NCBI GenBank assembly: GCA_902761035.1
Contig: CACWIW010000033.1
Location: 1 to 42,812, forward strand
Reading direction: 5' to 3'
From: an uncultured bacterium
Lineage (GTDB): Bacteria; Verrucomicrobiota; Kiritimatiellia; RFP12; UBA1067
Length of the DNA stretch: 42,812 nucleotides
The translations under genes were made by a program, and so were the position numbers. This document shows, in pieces, positions 26,584 to 34,430 of the stretch (its first letter is position 1; every line of letters begins with the position of its first letter). A model generated the notes under the pieces. The model saw only the letters and a program-made list of their open reading frames with translations, ran no database searches and was not told the DNA's origin.

Positions 26584-27591
26584 ATGAAAACCAAGTTTTG
26601 CGCGTCTTTTTCGTTTGTGCCTCTGGTGGTGCTGCTCGGGGCGGTTGCCGGATTGGCAGTCATGGGGCTGGTGTTCTGCTGGCTCTGCCCGGACATGTCG
26701 CATGATGTCGGAGGCTCCGCCTCGCGATGGTATTTCAAGCGGCAGGTCGTTTGGAATATCATTGGCATAGCGGCGTTTTACGCGGCAGCTGTCATCGGAT
26801 GGAAGCGTTGGCTCAAGGCAGCGCCTTTCCTGTTTGAAGGCTGGGTTGCACTTTGGTTTGCCGAGCACATGCAACATATCGATGGCGGTTCATCCACTAT
26901 TGTGCCGATAGGGCCGATTTCACTGGACGTCTGGGCTCTTTTCCCTGTCGCACTTGCCTTGTTGGCGGCTTGGCTTCGCGAACGATATGGAATTCGGACA
27001 AGGCGAATCCTCTTCATCGTCGGTGTCGTGGCCGTTACCGTAACTGCATGTGATCTCATCACGGACGAAGGCAGAATGAATCGCATCGAGGCGTTTTTCG
27101 CAGAAGATAGCTCCCAGGCAATGTCTCCTTCGGCATGTGCTCGCAGTTTCGCCCAGTGCCAGGCATGCAAGGCTTTCACGCAGGCCAAATGGTTATCGTC
27201 TAGCGATGCGGAGATTCTACGAAGTCTTCCTGGGCAAATGACCTATTCGATGCCGGCATCGTCTGCCGTCATGTTTGGGAAGTGGTTTATAGCCGTAGCA
27301 GGTGGATTTTTCGCCGTTATCGCGTTCAGCCTCATTTGGCTCTGGCGCGTTATCAAGAACAGGGCAAAGCGGGCATTCGTCTTGGTTGCAGGGCTGGGAA
27401 TCATCGTCCCTGCCGTATTTGGAGTCTGCCAATGCCTTGGGATTGTGCCGATGTCGTACATGTGCGTACCGCTTGTGTCAAATTGTACAACGTCGGTTCT
27501 GGCGTCATGGCTCGGTGCCGGAATTATTGCTTCAACCTACGTTGGCAGGGGCGAATTCGTCTGGTCACGAGCAGAGTACCTGTCGGAATAA
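26584..27591 (+). CDS. Divergent FtsW/RodA (SEDS)-like membrane protein, probably non-catalytic
   Basis: 335 aa with about eight membrane segments. Features resembling SEDS glycosyltransferases: an early SRWYFKRQVVWNIIG segment (FtsW: F..KRQ..W...G), a following ISLDVWALF region at the place of LQPSELAKL, and a C-terminal SYMCVPLVSNCTTSVLASWL then GAGII that parallels PF.SYGGSS.L.NWLALGI. The loop that holds the catalytic Asp in FtsW and RodA (HTDFIFA) reads QMTYSMPASS here, so no such Asp is seen. The protein is shorter than normal FtsW. It may be a degenerate paralogue with a regulatory role, or a pseudoenzyme. AAAGGAA precedes the ATG. Confidence 0.5.
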   Translation: MKTKFCASFSFVPLVVLLGAVAGLAVMGLVFCWLCPDMSHDVGGSASRWYFKRQVVWNIIGIAAFYAAAVIGWKRWLKAAPFLFEGWVALWFAEHMQHIDGGSSTIVPIGPISLDVWALFPVALALLAAWLRERYGIRTRRILFIVGVVAVTVTACDLITDEGRMNRIEAFFAEDSSQAMSPSACARSFAQCQACKAFTQAKWLSSSDAEILRSLPGQMTYSMPASSAVMFGKWFIAVAGGFFAVIAFSLIWLWRVIKNRAKRAFVLVAGLGIIVPAVFGVCQCLGIVPMSYMCVPLVSNCTTSVLASWLGAGIIASTYVGRGEFVWSRAEYLSE

Positions 27592-27682
27592 TTGGTGCTG
27601 CTGCCATGCATATCGAATTGTTGTGCCGTGGGTATGCGCTCGCGGAAATTTAAGGCCAATTGTCTAGTTCAAGGAACGAGAA

Positions 27683-27693
27683 TATGATATACT
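27683..27693 (+). promoter_or_regulatory. Extended -10 box giving a leaderless start
   Basis: TATGATATACT, identical to the element before the surface operon, ends 8 bases before ATG 27702. No Shine-Dalgarno sequence lies between, so a leaderless message is likely. Confidence 0.5.
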
Positions 27694-27701
27694 ACAAACC
27701 A

Positions 27702-27878
27702 ATGGACAACAATGAACAGCGGTGCAAGAAGCCGTTCCGCGAATGGCTTCTGAATCTCTGCGGCTATGAAATCTGGCCGCCGACGCACAACGACCCTCGC
27801 ATACAGGGCCCGCAGCCGCGTATCCTCACCAAGCGCCAATGGAATGCGGTGCAGAAGTCCGCCTCTGCAGCGCAGTGA
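27702..27878 (+). CDS. Small 58-aa protein of unknown function
   Basis: 58 aa from ATG 27702, chosen because it sits just after the extended -10 element; the upstream ATG at 27684 lies within that element. Sequence begins MDNNEQRCKKPFREWLLNLC and ends LTKRQWNAVQKSASAAQ. It is basic, soluble and without known motifs. The LRAT-domain gene starts 18 bases further on, so the two are probably co-transcribed. Confidence 0.45.
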   Translation: MDNNEQRCKKPFREWLLNLCGYEIWPPTHNDPRIQGPQPRILTKRQWNAVQKSASAAQ

Positions 27879-27896
27879 AATGAAAGGATTGCAATT

Positions 27897-28382
27897 ATGT
27901 GGGGTCCATTTAACTTCGTCGAATCTTTTATCGATAATGTATGCAGGGACAAAGTGTATCCGCTTTTGGGTTCAATTCTCTACATCGATATGGCTTTTGG
28001 TTTTGCGGATCATTCCGGAGTTTATGTCGGAAATGGGCAGGTTGTAGAGCTATCGGGCAATGGATTTGTCCAGAAAGTTTCAGTTGCTGAATTCATGAAT
28101 ACGCCTGCGCCGATAAACACGGCAATGAGTATTTACGTCTCAAGCCACAACGGAGAAGCTGTCGGTTCAAGTGCGGTTGCACAACGTGCCCTAGACATGG
28201 TGGGGACCTGGCGTGACTACAACTTTATTCTCGACAATTGCCACCAGTTTTGCAGCGGGTGTGTTACATGCAATTTCGAAAATGCTGACAATTTCCTTTG
28301 GATGCTCAAGGATACTGTTAAAAGGCACATGAAGGCGGATGAATGGCGCGTGTGGGACAGGCGTGTGGGACAGGTAGTATAA
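27897..28382 (+). CDS. LRAT-domain (permuted NlpC/P60-like) protein
   Basis: 161 aa, with AAAGGA upstream of ATG 27897. LRAT-type proteins are circularly permuted papain-like thiol enzymes that transfer or hydrolyse acyl groups on lipids. Seen here are His39 in FADHSGVYVGNGQVVELSG and Cys115 in DNCHQFCSGC, which correspond to the family HxGVYxG and NCEHF motifs (Glu is Gln-like shifted here). No signal peptide or membrane helix, so it is likely cytoplasmic or secreted by another route. It sits in the accessory region near repeat elements. Acyltransferase or phospholipase are both possible; the substrate is unknown. Confidence 0.7.
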   Translation: MWGPFNFVESFIDNVCRDKVYPLLGSILYIDMAFGFADHSGVYVGNGQVVELSGNGFVQKVSVAEFMNTPAPINTAMSIYVSSHNGEAVGSSAVAQRALDMVGTWRDYNFILDNCHQFCSGCVTCNFENADNFLWMLKDTVKRHMKADEWRVWDRRVGQVV

Positions 28383-28492
28383 GAGCACTTGTTTTGTTCC
28401 AGAGACGAGAATATGGTATGCGAGGCAATTACAAAACCTTCTTTGATGGCCGAGTAGCCCGCCGTCTACGCTTCGCGCAGGGATAACTTTGG

Positions 28493-28585
28493 TTGCTTTC
28501 GCTATTGGGAGAATAGGAGTCTCGGAGATTAGGAGAATATTTTACTCATTCTCCAAAACTCCAAAACTCCCAATAGCGAAAGCAA
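28493..28585. repeat. Long hairpin with 19-bp perfect arms
   Basis: TTGCTTTCGCTATTGGGAG (28493-28511) is perfectly inverted at 28567-28585. The inner part continues as 8-bp GGAGnnnn units on the left (four) that partly pair with CTCCnnnn units on the right (three). The loop is about 10-15 bases. No tail of Ts. It could be a mobile hairpin element, an RNA structure or a terminator for the LRAT gene. Confidence 0.8.
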
Positions 28586-28796
28586 ATAAGCGGAGTCACA
28601 AGGCAAGAACGTGTAGAGCGTGTAGATTTTGCTTCGGGGATGTTCTAGATGGCACACGGCGCGGATTGACGAGGTGAAAACATGGACGGGAAGAGCGAAA
28701 ACGCCTGCAGATACAGGCGCGGTGGTTTTGCGGGTTTCGTCAGGCCATGTGGCTTGGCTCGTGAATGGCGCGGAAGAGGGGTTTTGCAACCACCTC

Positions 28797-28866
28797 ATTT
28801 GTGAACAATGGTGGCAATGAAGATTTGTGAAAAATACCCGATGGAGTGTTCAAGAAATTTTTGAGT
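28797..28866. repeat. Inverted half copy of the 15.9-kb MITE-like element
   Basis: ATTTGTGAACAAT at 28797, the linker GGTGGCAATGAAG, ATTTGTGAAAAAT at 28823 and GTGTTCAAGAAATTTTTGAG at 28846 match the reverse complement of 15875-15939 in the same order. The outer 21 bases agree at 19 positions. The other half is missing here. Confidence 0.75.
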
Positions 28867-29011
28867 AGCGACTTATGAGGTATGCATGGGGGAATTAAGA
28901 GACCTAGACGGGGGAGCCACACCTCACCCTTAAAACAGTGGGCTAGAAGGGAATCCCCCAAAGAGCCGTTGTATTCTTGAGGCGATATAGTTGGACGGGA
29001 AATCACGAAAA

Positions 29012-29022
29012 TATGCTATAAT
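29012..29022 (+). promoter_or_regulatory. Extended -10 box upstream of the giant kinase operon
   Basis: TATGCTATAAT, the best -10 match in the window, ends 7 bases before ATG 29030. TTGGAC at 28991 could be a -35 but the spacer is 20 bp. It is the probable promoter for the small ORF and the giant gene at 29194. Confidence 0.55.
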
Positions 29023-29029
29023 ATTCGCC

Positions 29030-29110
29030 ATGAACAACGCACAAAGAGGCGAACAAGCAGAAGTGGGCTGGAACGGAAATATACCGTTGCGGACGTTAGG
29101 CATGCTGTGA
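29030..29110 (+). CDS. Possible 26-aa leader peptide
   Basis: ATG at 29030 directly follows the -10 element, so it would be a leaderless ORF. It encodes MNNAQRGEQAEVGWNGNIPL then RTLGML. It ends 83 bases before the giant kinase gene. It may be a short upstream ORF that regulates the operon or a chance frame; only position supports it. Confidence 0.25.
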   Translation: MNNAQRGEQAEVGWNGNIPLRTLGML

Positions 29111-29193
29111 AATGAGGAGTTTATAAGATGAATCGATGTAACTTTTCGCAGAATTGCGTGTAAACAAGGTAAAAGATTTCAGGAGGAAAAGTA

Positions 29194-32100
29194 ATGGCAA
29201 TCACGCTCAACGACTTCCGAACCCTCTCCAACGGCGAATACAACGCCGGGCAGATCGACTTTACGACCAACAGCAATGGAGAGGTCACCGGCCTCAAGAA
29301 GGTCAACCACCACGTGACCTTCAAGTCCCTCAACGGCGTCGAAATCGACGCAAAGCGCGCGGTGGCGGTCAAGGAGGCGTTCATCCAGGCGCTCACGAAC
29401 GAAGGCGTGTCGCAGGAGAAGATCGCCCAGATCCGCGAAAGGCTCGGCATCGCGTCGGACACCAAGACGACGCTCGACGGCGCGAGCGCGGCGCTGAAGC
29501 GGCGCTTCACCCCGCTCACGCGCGAGCAGGTGCGCGACATCCTCCGCCACGACGTGACGGACGCGCTCAACACGGGATTCAACGCCGCCATTGGGCGCAA
29601 TCCCGGCGCGGCCGTCGCGGAGGGCAGGGGCGTCCGCGAGACGCGCGAGCGCGTGAACCGCGAGGCCGAGGCGTTGGTGAAGAAGAGCCCTCCGCACGAG
29701 CAGCTTTTCGCGCTGCTCGCGGGCAAGTCGTGCGAAGAGTCGGTGAAGGCGGCGATGCACAGCAGCCCCGCCATGATGCAGGTCGCGGACGGCCTGCGGG
29801 TGAACCGCATGGACACGCTCCTGCGCAACGCCTGGAACCGGGGCGTCAACGCGTGTCTCGACCGCGCCGCGAAAACGCTCGCCGCGCTGCGCTCCGCCGT
29901 TGACGTGTTCGTTGGCGATCCCCACGCGGACTCGCAGGAGGTGAAGACGCCGTTCGGCACGATAACGCTTTCGTGCGAAGCGAACGGCGCCATGCTCGGA
30001 ACGCATCTCGTCGTTTCGCTCAAGGTCGGGAACGAGACGCTGACGCTTGAACTCGCCGGGTCCCCCGAGGAGATCGTCGAACAGCTCGACAACCAGATTT
30101 CGGGCGGCGCGGAGCTTCTTGGCAAGAATCGCCTTGGCATGATGCTGTCCCAGGCGAGAAAGAACGGCGACCTCGCGGAGGACTCCATGCCCTGCCTCGG
30201 GCGCACGGTCGCGGAGACGATTCTCAAGACGTTCGCGAACGTCGGACAGGACCTCCTGGACGAGCTCGACAACCACTCGCTCGCGAACTACGCACGCGAC
30301 GTCGCAAATGGCACAACAAACTGGACGGAAGACTCGATTCGCTCCGCGCGCAACGAAGCGCTCCGCGATGTCGACAACGTCAAGGTGATCGCGCAAGCCA
30401 TCGGTGAAGATGACGACGATGAGATCATCAAGGATATCGTAGAAAACGCCAATAAGTTCAAACCGGAAATTCCGGAAAATCCGGAAATTCCGGGAAAACC
30501 GGGTAATCCGGAAAAACCGGGAAATCCGGAAATTCCGGATAATCCGGAAATTCCGGAAAATCCGGCAGAGCTTCCGCAGGATCAACGTATCTTCAACGAG
30601 CTCACGCTGCTCTTCGAGCGACCGAAGGCGCGCCCTGCCCACGACAATACATCGTCGGTGAAGCTCGGCTCGCTGGAGGAGCCAAAGCACTTCGAGGCGG
30701 TGCAGAAGACGGAGAACTTCACATTTGCGGGCGCAAAGCTTTCTCAGGAGGAACGCAAGGCGATCGACGATTTTGCGCGGGGGCTCGTGCGCGGGGCCGC
30801 GTCGGGCGACACGGCGGCCATCAAGGCGCTCGTCGCACAGAACGTGCATGCCCTGCTTTTGATGGCGGCTGATCCCGAAGGCGCTGCGGCGTTCTTCCCG
30901 CCGGAGGCGGTGGCGGACGCGAAGGGGCTCGTCGCCTCGCTTGCGGAGGCGCTCAAGGCCGCGGCCAAGGTCGGTACGGGACGTACGCTCGACTATCAAT
31001 CGTTCACGTTGGGCGACGAGGACGCCGTCCGTGTCATGCTTGAGCGCACGAAGGATTCCGCGGCGGCGGCCGCGCTCGCCGAGAAGGTGACGACGATCCT
31101 GCGCGAGAGCGTGAGCGTAGCCGTGCGTGAGACTTCCGCCGAGACGATGAAGTCGATTGGCGAGGCGCTTGGCGGCACATCGGCGGATGCGCTCACCGCG
31201 CTTGCGCGCAATAATACGCTGGAGCTCATGGCGTTCGTCTCGGGCGACGCGAAGATTCCAGGACGCAACGCCGCGCAGACGGCGGAGATCAAGGCGGCCG
31301 TGATGAAGGCCTTTACGGCGGCGACGGGCAAGGCGACGTTCGCCGAGACGACGCTTGCGGAGTTCGACGCGTTCGTGGCGAAGTGTGCGAGGGGCGCGCT
31401 CGACAAGGCGCTCGGCGCAATCGCCTCGCGCAACGCGCTCTTCGGCGGCGAGTTGTACGACAAGGTCGGCGGCGACAAGGGTAAGCGCGTTGCGGCCGAC
31501 ATCGCGACGAAGGACCTCGGCGCCGTCGTGAAGGCACCGCAGACGGCCCAGGCGAAGAAGGGCGACATCGTGGGCGGCGTCACGCTGCACATCTCGGACA
31601 TGCTCGACTCCGACGCGCCGCAGCCGCGCCGCGCGACGGCGGCGGACCTGCGCGGCCTCGCGGCGGACCTCCTGGAGACGGCGGAGGGGATCTTCGCCAA
31701 GGGCGCGAATGCGTCGCCCGAGGCGATCCGCGCCGTGATCCTCAAGGACATCGACGCGTTCTGCCGGTTCCTCGACAACCCGCGCGCGCTCGGCGACGCG
31801 GTGATGCCGCAGCTGAGGGATCTCGTCGTTGGCGCGATGGCGGACGTCCGCAAGCTGATGGCCGAAGCGCTCAAGGCCGCACTTGGCAAGGAACTCCGTG
31901 CGGTGCGTCCCGTCGAGATCAAGCAGTTCGTGCAGAAGATGGACGTGGCGGCGCTCGGGAAGGTCGCGGCGGCGTTCGCGACGCTTGCCGAGAAGAGCGC
32001 CGAGCAGGTGCAGACGTTCGTGAACGGCGTCTGCAAGCTCGATCCGAACGCGAAGATCGTCTCGGAATACGACAAGATGAAGCCCGAACAGATCAAGGCG

Positions 32101-34401
32101 AGTCTCGCGAACAAGACGCTCGACGACATCATCGACGACCCGATCAACGATCCGTCGCGTCCCGGCATGCTCGCGTTCCAGAAGAAGGTGCTCTCCACCT
32201 ACTTCACGAAGGTCTCGCACGCGCGCAAGACGGACGTTCTCGTTTCCGCGCTCAGGAACTCCCCCGACACGGCGCAGGCGACGAGCGTCGCCGCCGAAAC
32301 GAAGTTCCTCTCCGCGATCTTCCTCGGGGCGGGTCCGCTCATGCAGAAGACGTTGCAGGGGATCGACCGGCGCATCGCCGGCGCGCACGGCGAGGCGTTC
32401 GGCGTCCTCAAGAGCTCCATTCCGCCGCTCCCGGACGAGTACATCCTCGCGAAGCTCAACGAGATGGTCAAAAATAATCCAGACACGTACAGTGAGCTTG
32501 CCTCGTACGACAACAAGTACTTCAAGCCGCTCGGCGCGGCAACGGTCGGACAGGCGGTGCAGTGCCGGATCATTAATCAAAAGGGTGGGTTCGACGATGT
32601 CATCGTCAAGATCATGCGTCCCGGGGTCAAGGAGCGCTTCGAGGAGGACGTCAAGATATTCGACGCCGTCGCCAAGGAGGTGCCGTCGGTCCAGAAGGTC
32701 TGGGATGCGCGCGTGGCGACGATCCGCGACGAGTTCGACTTCCGCGTCGAGGCGAAGAACATCGAGATCGGGCAGGTGTACGAGGTCTATGACAAACGCT
32801 ATGTGATGGTCAAGAACAAGAAGACCGGCCGGATGGAGCCCAAGGAAGATCCCAAGACGGGTCTCTATGTTTATGCCCCTGGAGTCAGTCACACCTGGAC
32901 CGTCTCCGCGATGAAGACGCCCGAAGGCGTCAAGCAGACGAGCGACGTCCTCGTCGGCAGCGTCGCCCCCGGGCAGCCATTCGACAAGCTCCTCGGTGCG
33001 CAGAAGCGCAACATCCACTCGCTCTTCGCTGGCGTGTTCGAGACCGACGCCGGCGGCCGGATCCTCCGCAAGGACGGCAAGCCGGTCGTCCGCAAGGATA
33101 TGTCGCTCACCGGATTCCTTGCCATCCACAACGGCATCAAGGATGCTGCCGCCGGCATCTCCAAAAGCCGCCTCTATTTCAAGCAGGTCATCTGGAAGTG
33201 GCTCGAGGAGGCGCTCTTCAAGAGCGGCGTGATGCACAACGACGTGCACACCGGCAACCTGATGCTCGACACCGACGACCATTGCGCCACCTTCATCGAC
33301 TTCGGCAACATCGTACAGCTCTCCAAGAACGATCGTCTTTCGCTTCTCAAGATGGTCGCGGCCGTCGCCGCCAAGCACAGCGATTTCTTCATCGCGTCGT
33401 TTGAAGAGCTGCTCGGCAAGGGCACCAAGGAACAGAAGGCCTTCACGGCCATGCGCGAGAAGGTCCACGCCGCCGTCAGCGCGGTCATCCACAAGGGAAA
33501 GACCAAGGACGACACCGGCTACCGCTTCCAGGCGCTGCTCTCCGAGATGCAGAAGCTCGGCGTGGACATCCCGCCGCAGGTCGCCACATTCGTCGAGGGG
33601 CTGACGCGCCTCCAGAACTGCTACGAGGAGCTGTCCGACCTCATCCATGAAACCGAGTCCCTCTGCCACGCCTACACCGAGCAGGTCCTTGACGGCAATC
33701 CCGATCTCGTCCCCCCCGCCCCCGACGACGTCATCGGCAAGCTTCTCGGCCTTCTGTCCAGGCCCGGCGCCATTGCAGCCTCCGGTAGCCTGGATCCCAA
33801 ACCAGGCGAAATCTCCAGGGAGATATACGACGTCCGGTCTCAGACCATGGATTTGGCCTGGAAAGGCATGGATGGCACCATCAAGGGCACGCTCGTCACG
33901 CAGATGGCCGAGGCCATCGAGGCCGAGAAGAACCTTCCCGGCAACGACAAGCTTTCGCACCTCGCCTCACTTGTCTCGCGCCACGCCTTCCCGGACGACG
34001 TGGCCAAGATCAATGGCGCACTCGCGCGCTTCGCCGACGTGAAGCGCCGCCTTCGCTGCGCGGAGGCTTCTGGCGCGAACGGGCGCGCCGCAGAACTGCG
34101 CAAGGAGCTGGACGACGCGCAGAACAAGCTGATGCGCGCCGTCTCCGATGGAATGGAGGGGATCCAGACTGCCCTTGACGAATCCCATGATGCGGAGCCG
34201 CCGGACGAGGACTGCTTCACGACCGAGGCCGCCGCCGAAATCTTCGCGGACATCGTCAACGAAAACTTCGACGCGGTGAAGGGCTCCTTCAACAGCGCCA
34301 TCGGGAAGGGCAAGCTCGCCTACGCCTTCAAGAAGGCCGTCAAGGACGACGTGAACCACCAGAACGACGGCCACCAGAAGGCAAAGACGAACCAGCTGTA
34401 A
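29194..34401 (+). CDS. Giant protein 1 with UbiB/ABC1 kinase-like domain
   Basis: 1735 aa from ATG 29194 with a strong AGGAGG. No signal peptide. Residues 1-120 (MAITLNDFRTLSNGEYNAGQ ... FTPLTREQVRDILRHDV) share a pattern with the next giant protein. A proline-rich spacer (PEIPENPEIPGKPGNPEKPG) lies at 424-458. Residues about 480-1000 are long helical and Ala-rich. The UbiB/ABC1 (AarF/COQ8) domain spans about 1000-1400: GPLMQKTLQG with Lys1052 (family KxGQ reads KTLQ), LGAATVGQ in place of the Ala-rich loop, VIVKIMRPG with Lys1139, DEFDFRVEAKNIE, GVMHNDVHTGNLML with Asp1350 and Asn1355, and FIDFGN with Asp1369. All ATP/Mg ligands are present. The family normally has about 500 aa and works in quinone biosynthesis; here size and context differ. 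The next gene is 29 bases away. Secreted effector is inference. Confidence 0.85.
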   Translation: MAITLNDFRTLSNGEYNAGQIDFTTNSNGEVTGLKKVNHHVTFKSLNGVEIDAKRAVAVKEAFIQALTNEGVSQEKIAQIRERLGIASDTKTTLDGASAALKRRFTPLTREQVRDILRHDVTDALNTGFNAAIGRNPGAAVAEGRGVRETRERVNREAEALVKKSPPHEQLFALLAGKSCEESVKAAMHSSPAMMQVADGLRVNRMDTLLRNAWNRGVNACLDRAAKTLAALRSAVDVFVGDPHADSQEVKTPFGTITLSCEANGAMLGTHLVVSLKVGNETLTLELAGSPEEIVEQLDNQISGGAELLGKNRLGMMLSQARKNGDLAEDSMPCLGRTVAETILKTFANVGQDLLDELDNHSLANYARDVANGTTNWTEDSIRSARNEALRDVDNVKVIAQAIGEDDDDEIIKDIVENANKFKPEIPENPEIPGKPGNPEKPGNPEIPDNPEIPENPAELPQDQRIFNELTLLFERPKARPAHDNTSSVKLGSLEEPKHFEAVQKTENFTFAGAKLSQEERKAIDDFARGLVRGAASGDTAAIKALVAQNVHALLLMAADPEGAAAFFPPEAVADAKGLVASLAEALKAAAKVGTGRTLDYQSFTLGDEDAVRVMLERTKDSAAAAALAEKVTTILRESVSVAVRETSAETMKSIGEALGGTSADALTALARNNTLELMAFVSGDAKIPGRNAAQTAEIKAAVMKAFTAATGKATFAETTLAEFDAFVAKCARGALDKALGAIASRNALFGGELYDKVGGDKGKRVAADIATKDLGAVVKAPQTAQAKKGDIVGGVTLHISDMLDSDAPQPRRATAADLRGLAADLLETAEGIFAKGANASPEAIRAVILKDIDAFCRFLDNPRALGDAVMPQLRDLVVGAMADVRKLMAEALKAALGKELRAVRPVEIKQFVQKMDVAALGKVAAAFATLAEKSAEQVQTFVNGVCKLDPNAKIVSEYDKMKPEQIKASLANKTLDDIIDDPINDPSRPGMLAFQKKVLSTYFTKVSHARKTDVLVSALRNSPDTAQATSVAAETKFLSAIFLGAGPLMQKTLQGIDRRIAGAHGEAFGVLKSSIPPLPDEYILAKLNEMVKNNPDTYSELASYDNKYFKPLGAATVGQAVQCRIINQKGGFDDVIVKIMRPGVKERFEEDVKIFDAVAKEVPSVQKVWDARVATIRDEFDFRVEAKNIEIGQVYEVYDKRYVMVKNKKTGRMEPKEDPKTGLYVYAPGVSHTWTVSAMKTPEGVKQTSDVLVGSVAPGQPFDKLLGAQKRNIHSLFAGVFETDAGGRILRKDGKPVVRKDMSLTGFLAIHNGIKDAAAGISKSRLYFKQVIWKWLEEALFKSGVMHNDVHTGNLMLDTDDHCATFIDFGNIVQLSKNDRLSLLKMVAAVAAKHSDFFIASFEELLGKGTKEQKAFTAMREKVHAAVSAVIHKGKTKDDTGYRFQALLSEMQKLGVDIPPQVATFVEGLTRLQNCYEELSDLIHETESLCHAYTEQVLDGNPDLVPPAPDDVIGKLLGLLSRPGAIAASGSLDPKPGEISREIYDVRSQTMDLAWKGMDGTIKGTLVTQMAEAIEAEKNLPGNDKLSHLASLVSRHAFPDDVAKINGALARFADVKRRLRCAEASGANGRAAELRKELDDAQNKLMRAVSDGMEGIQTALDESHDAEPPDEDCFTTEAAAEIFADIVNENFDAVKGSFNSAIGKGKLAYAFKKAVKDDVNHQNDGHQKAKTNQL
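30463..30566 (+). repeat. Pro-Glu-Asn/Gly-Lys linker repeats in giant protein 1
   Basis: Tandem 9- to 12-bp units of CCGGAAATT, CCGGAAAAT and CCGGGAAAA encode residues 424-458 (NPEIP, KPGNP). It is a low-complexity hinge between the N-terminal and helical parts. Such DNA can change in copy number by slippage while keeping the frame when units are multiples of three. Confidence 0.85.
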
Positions 34402-34430
34402 TGAAATGCAATAATTGAGGAGAAACAGAC

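Larger units (their letters stand above)
28383..29029. other. Non-coding accessory region with repeats
   Basis: About 650 bases without a credible gene. It holds a promoter-like segment (about 28395-28425, similar to 27671-27693), the long hairpin at 28493-28585, the half MITE-like copy at 28797-28866 and a possible RNA structure with GGGGGA at 28888 pairing TCCCCC at 28954. Short open frames such as 28629-28820 run through a repeat and have no start signal. Confidence 0.6.

Noticed and set aside
27282..27667. Overlapping + strand frames of about 120 aa at the end of the SEDS-like gene
   Set aside because: They overlap the membrane-protein frame, which has consistent hydrophobic segments, and show no start signals.
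28430..28490. tRNA-like or small RNA segment
   Set aside because: No cloverleaf or T-arm GGTTCGA-like sequence could be fitted.
28629..28820. Possible 63-aa gene
   Set aside because: No start signal, and its 3' end is formed by the dispersed repeat at 28797; at most a remnant.
29179..33960. Very long antisense open frame opposite giant protein 1
   Set aside because: It is a codon-bias mirror of a GC-rich gene: no start signal, low-complexity Arg/Val/Leu-rich product, and the + strand frame has clear kinase motifs.
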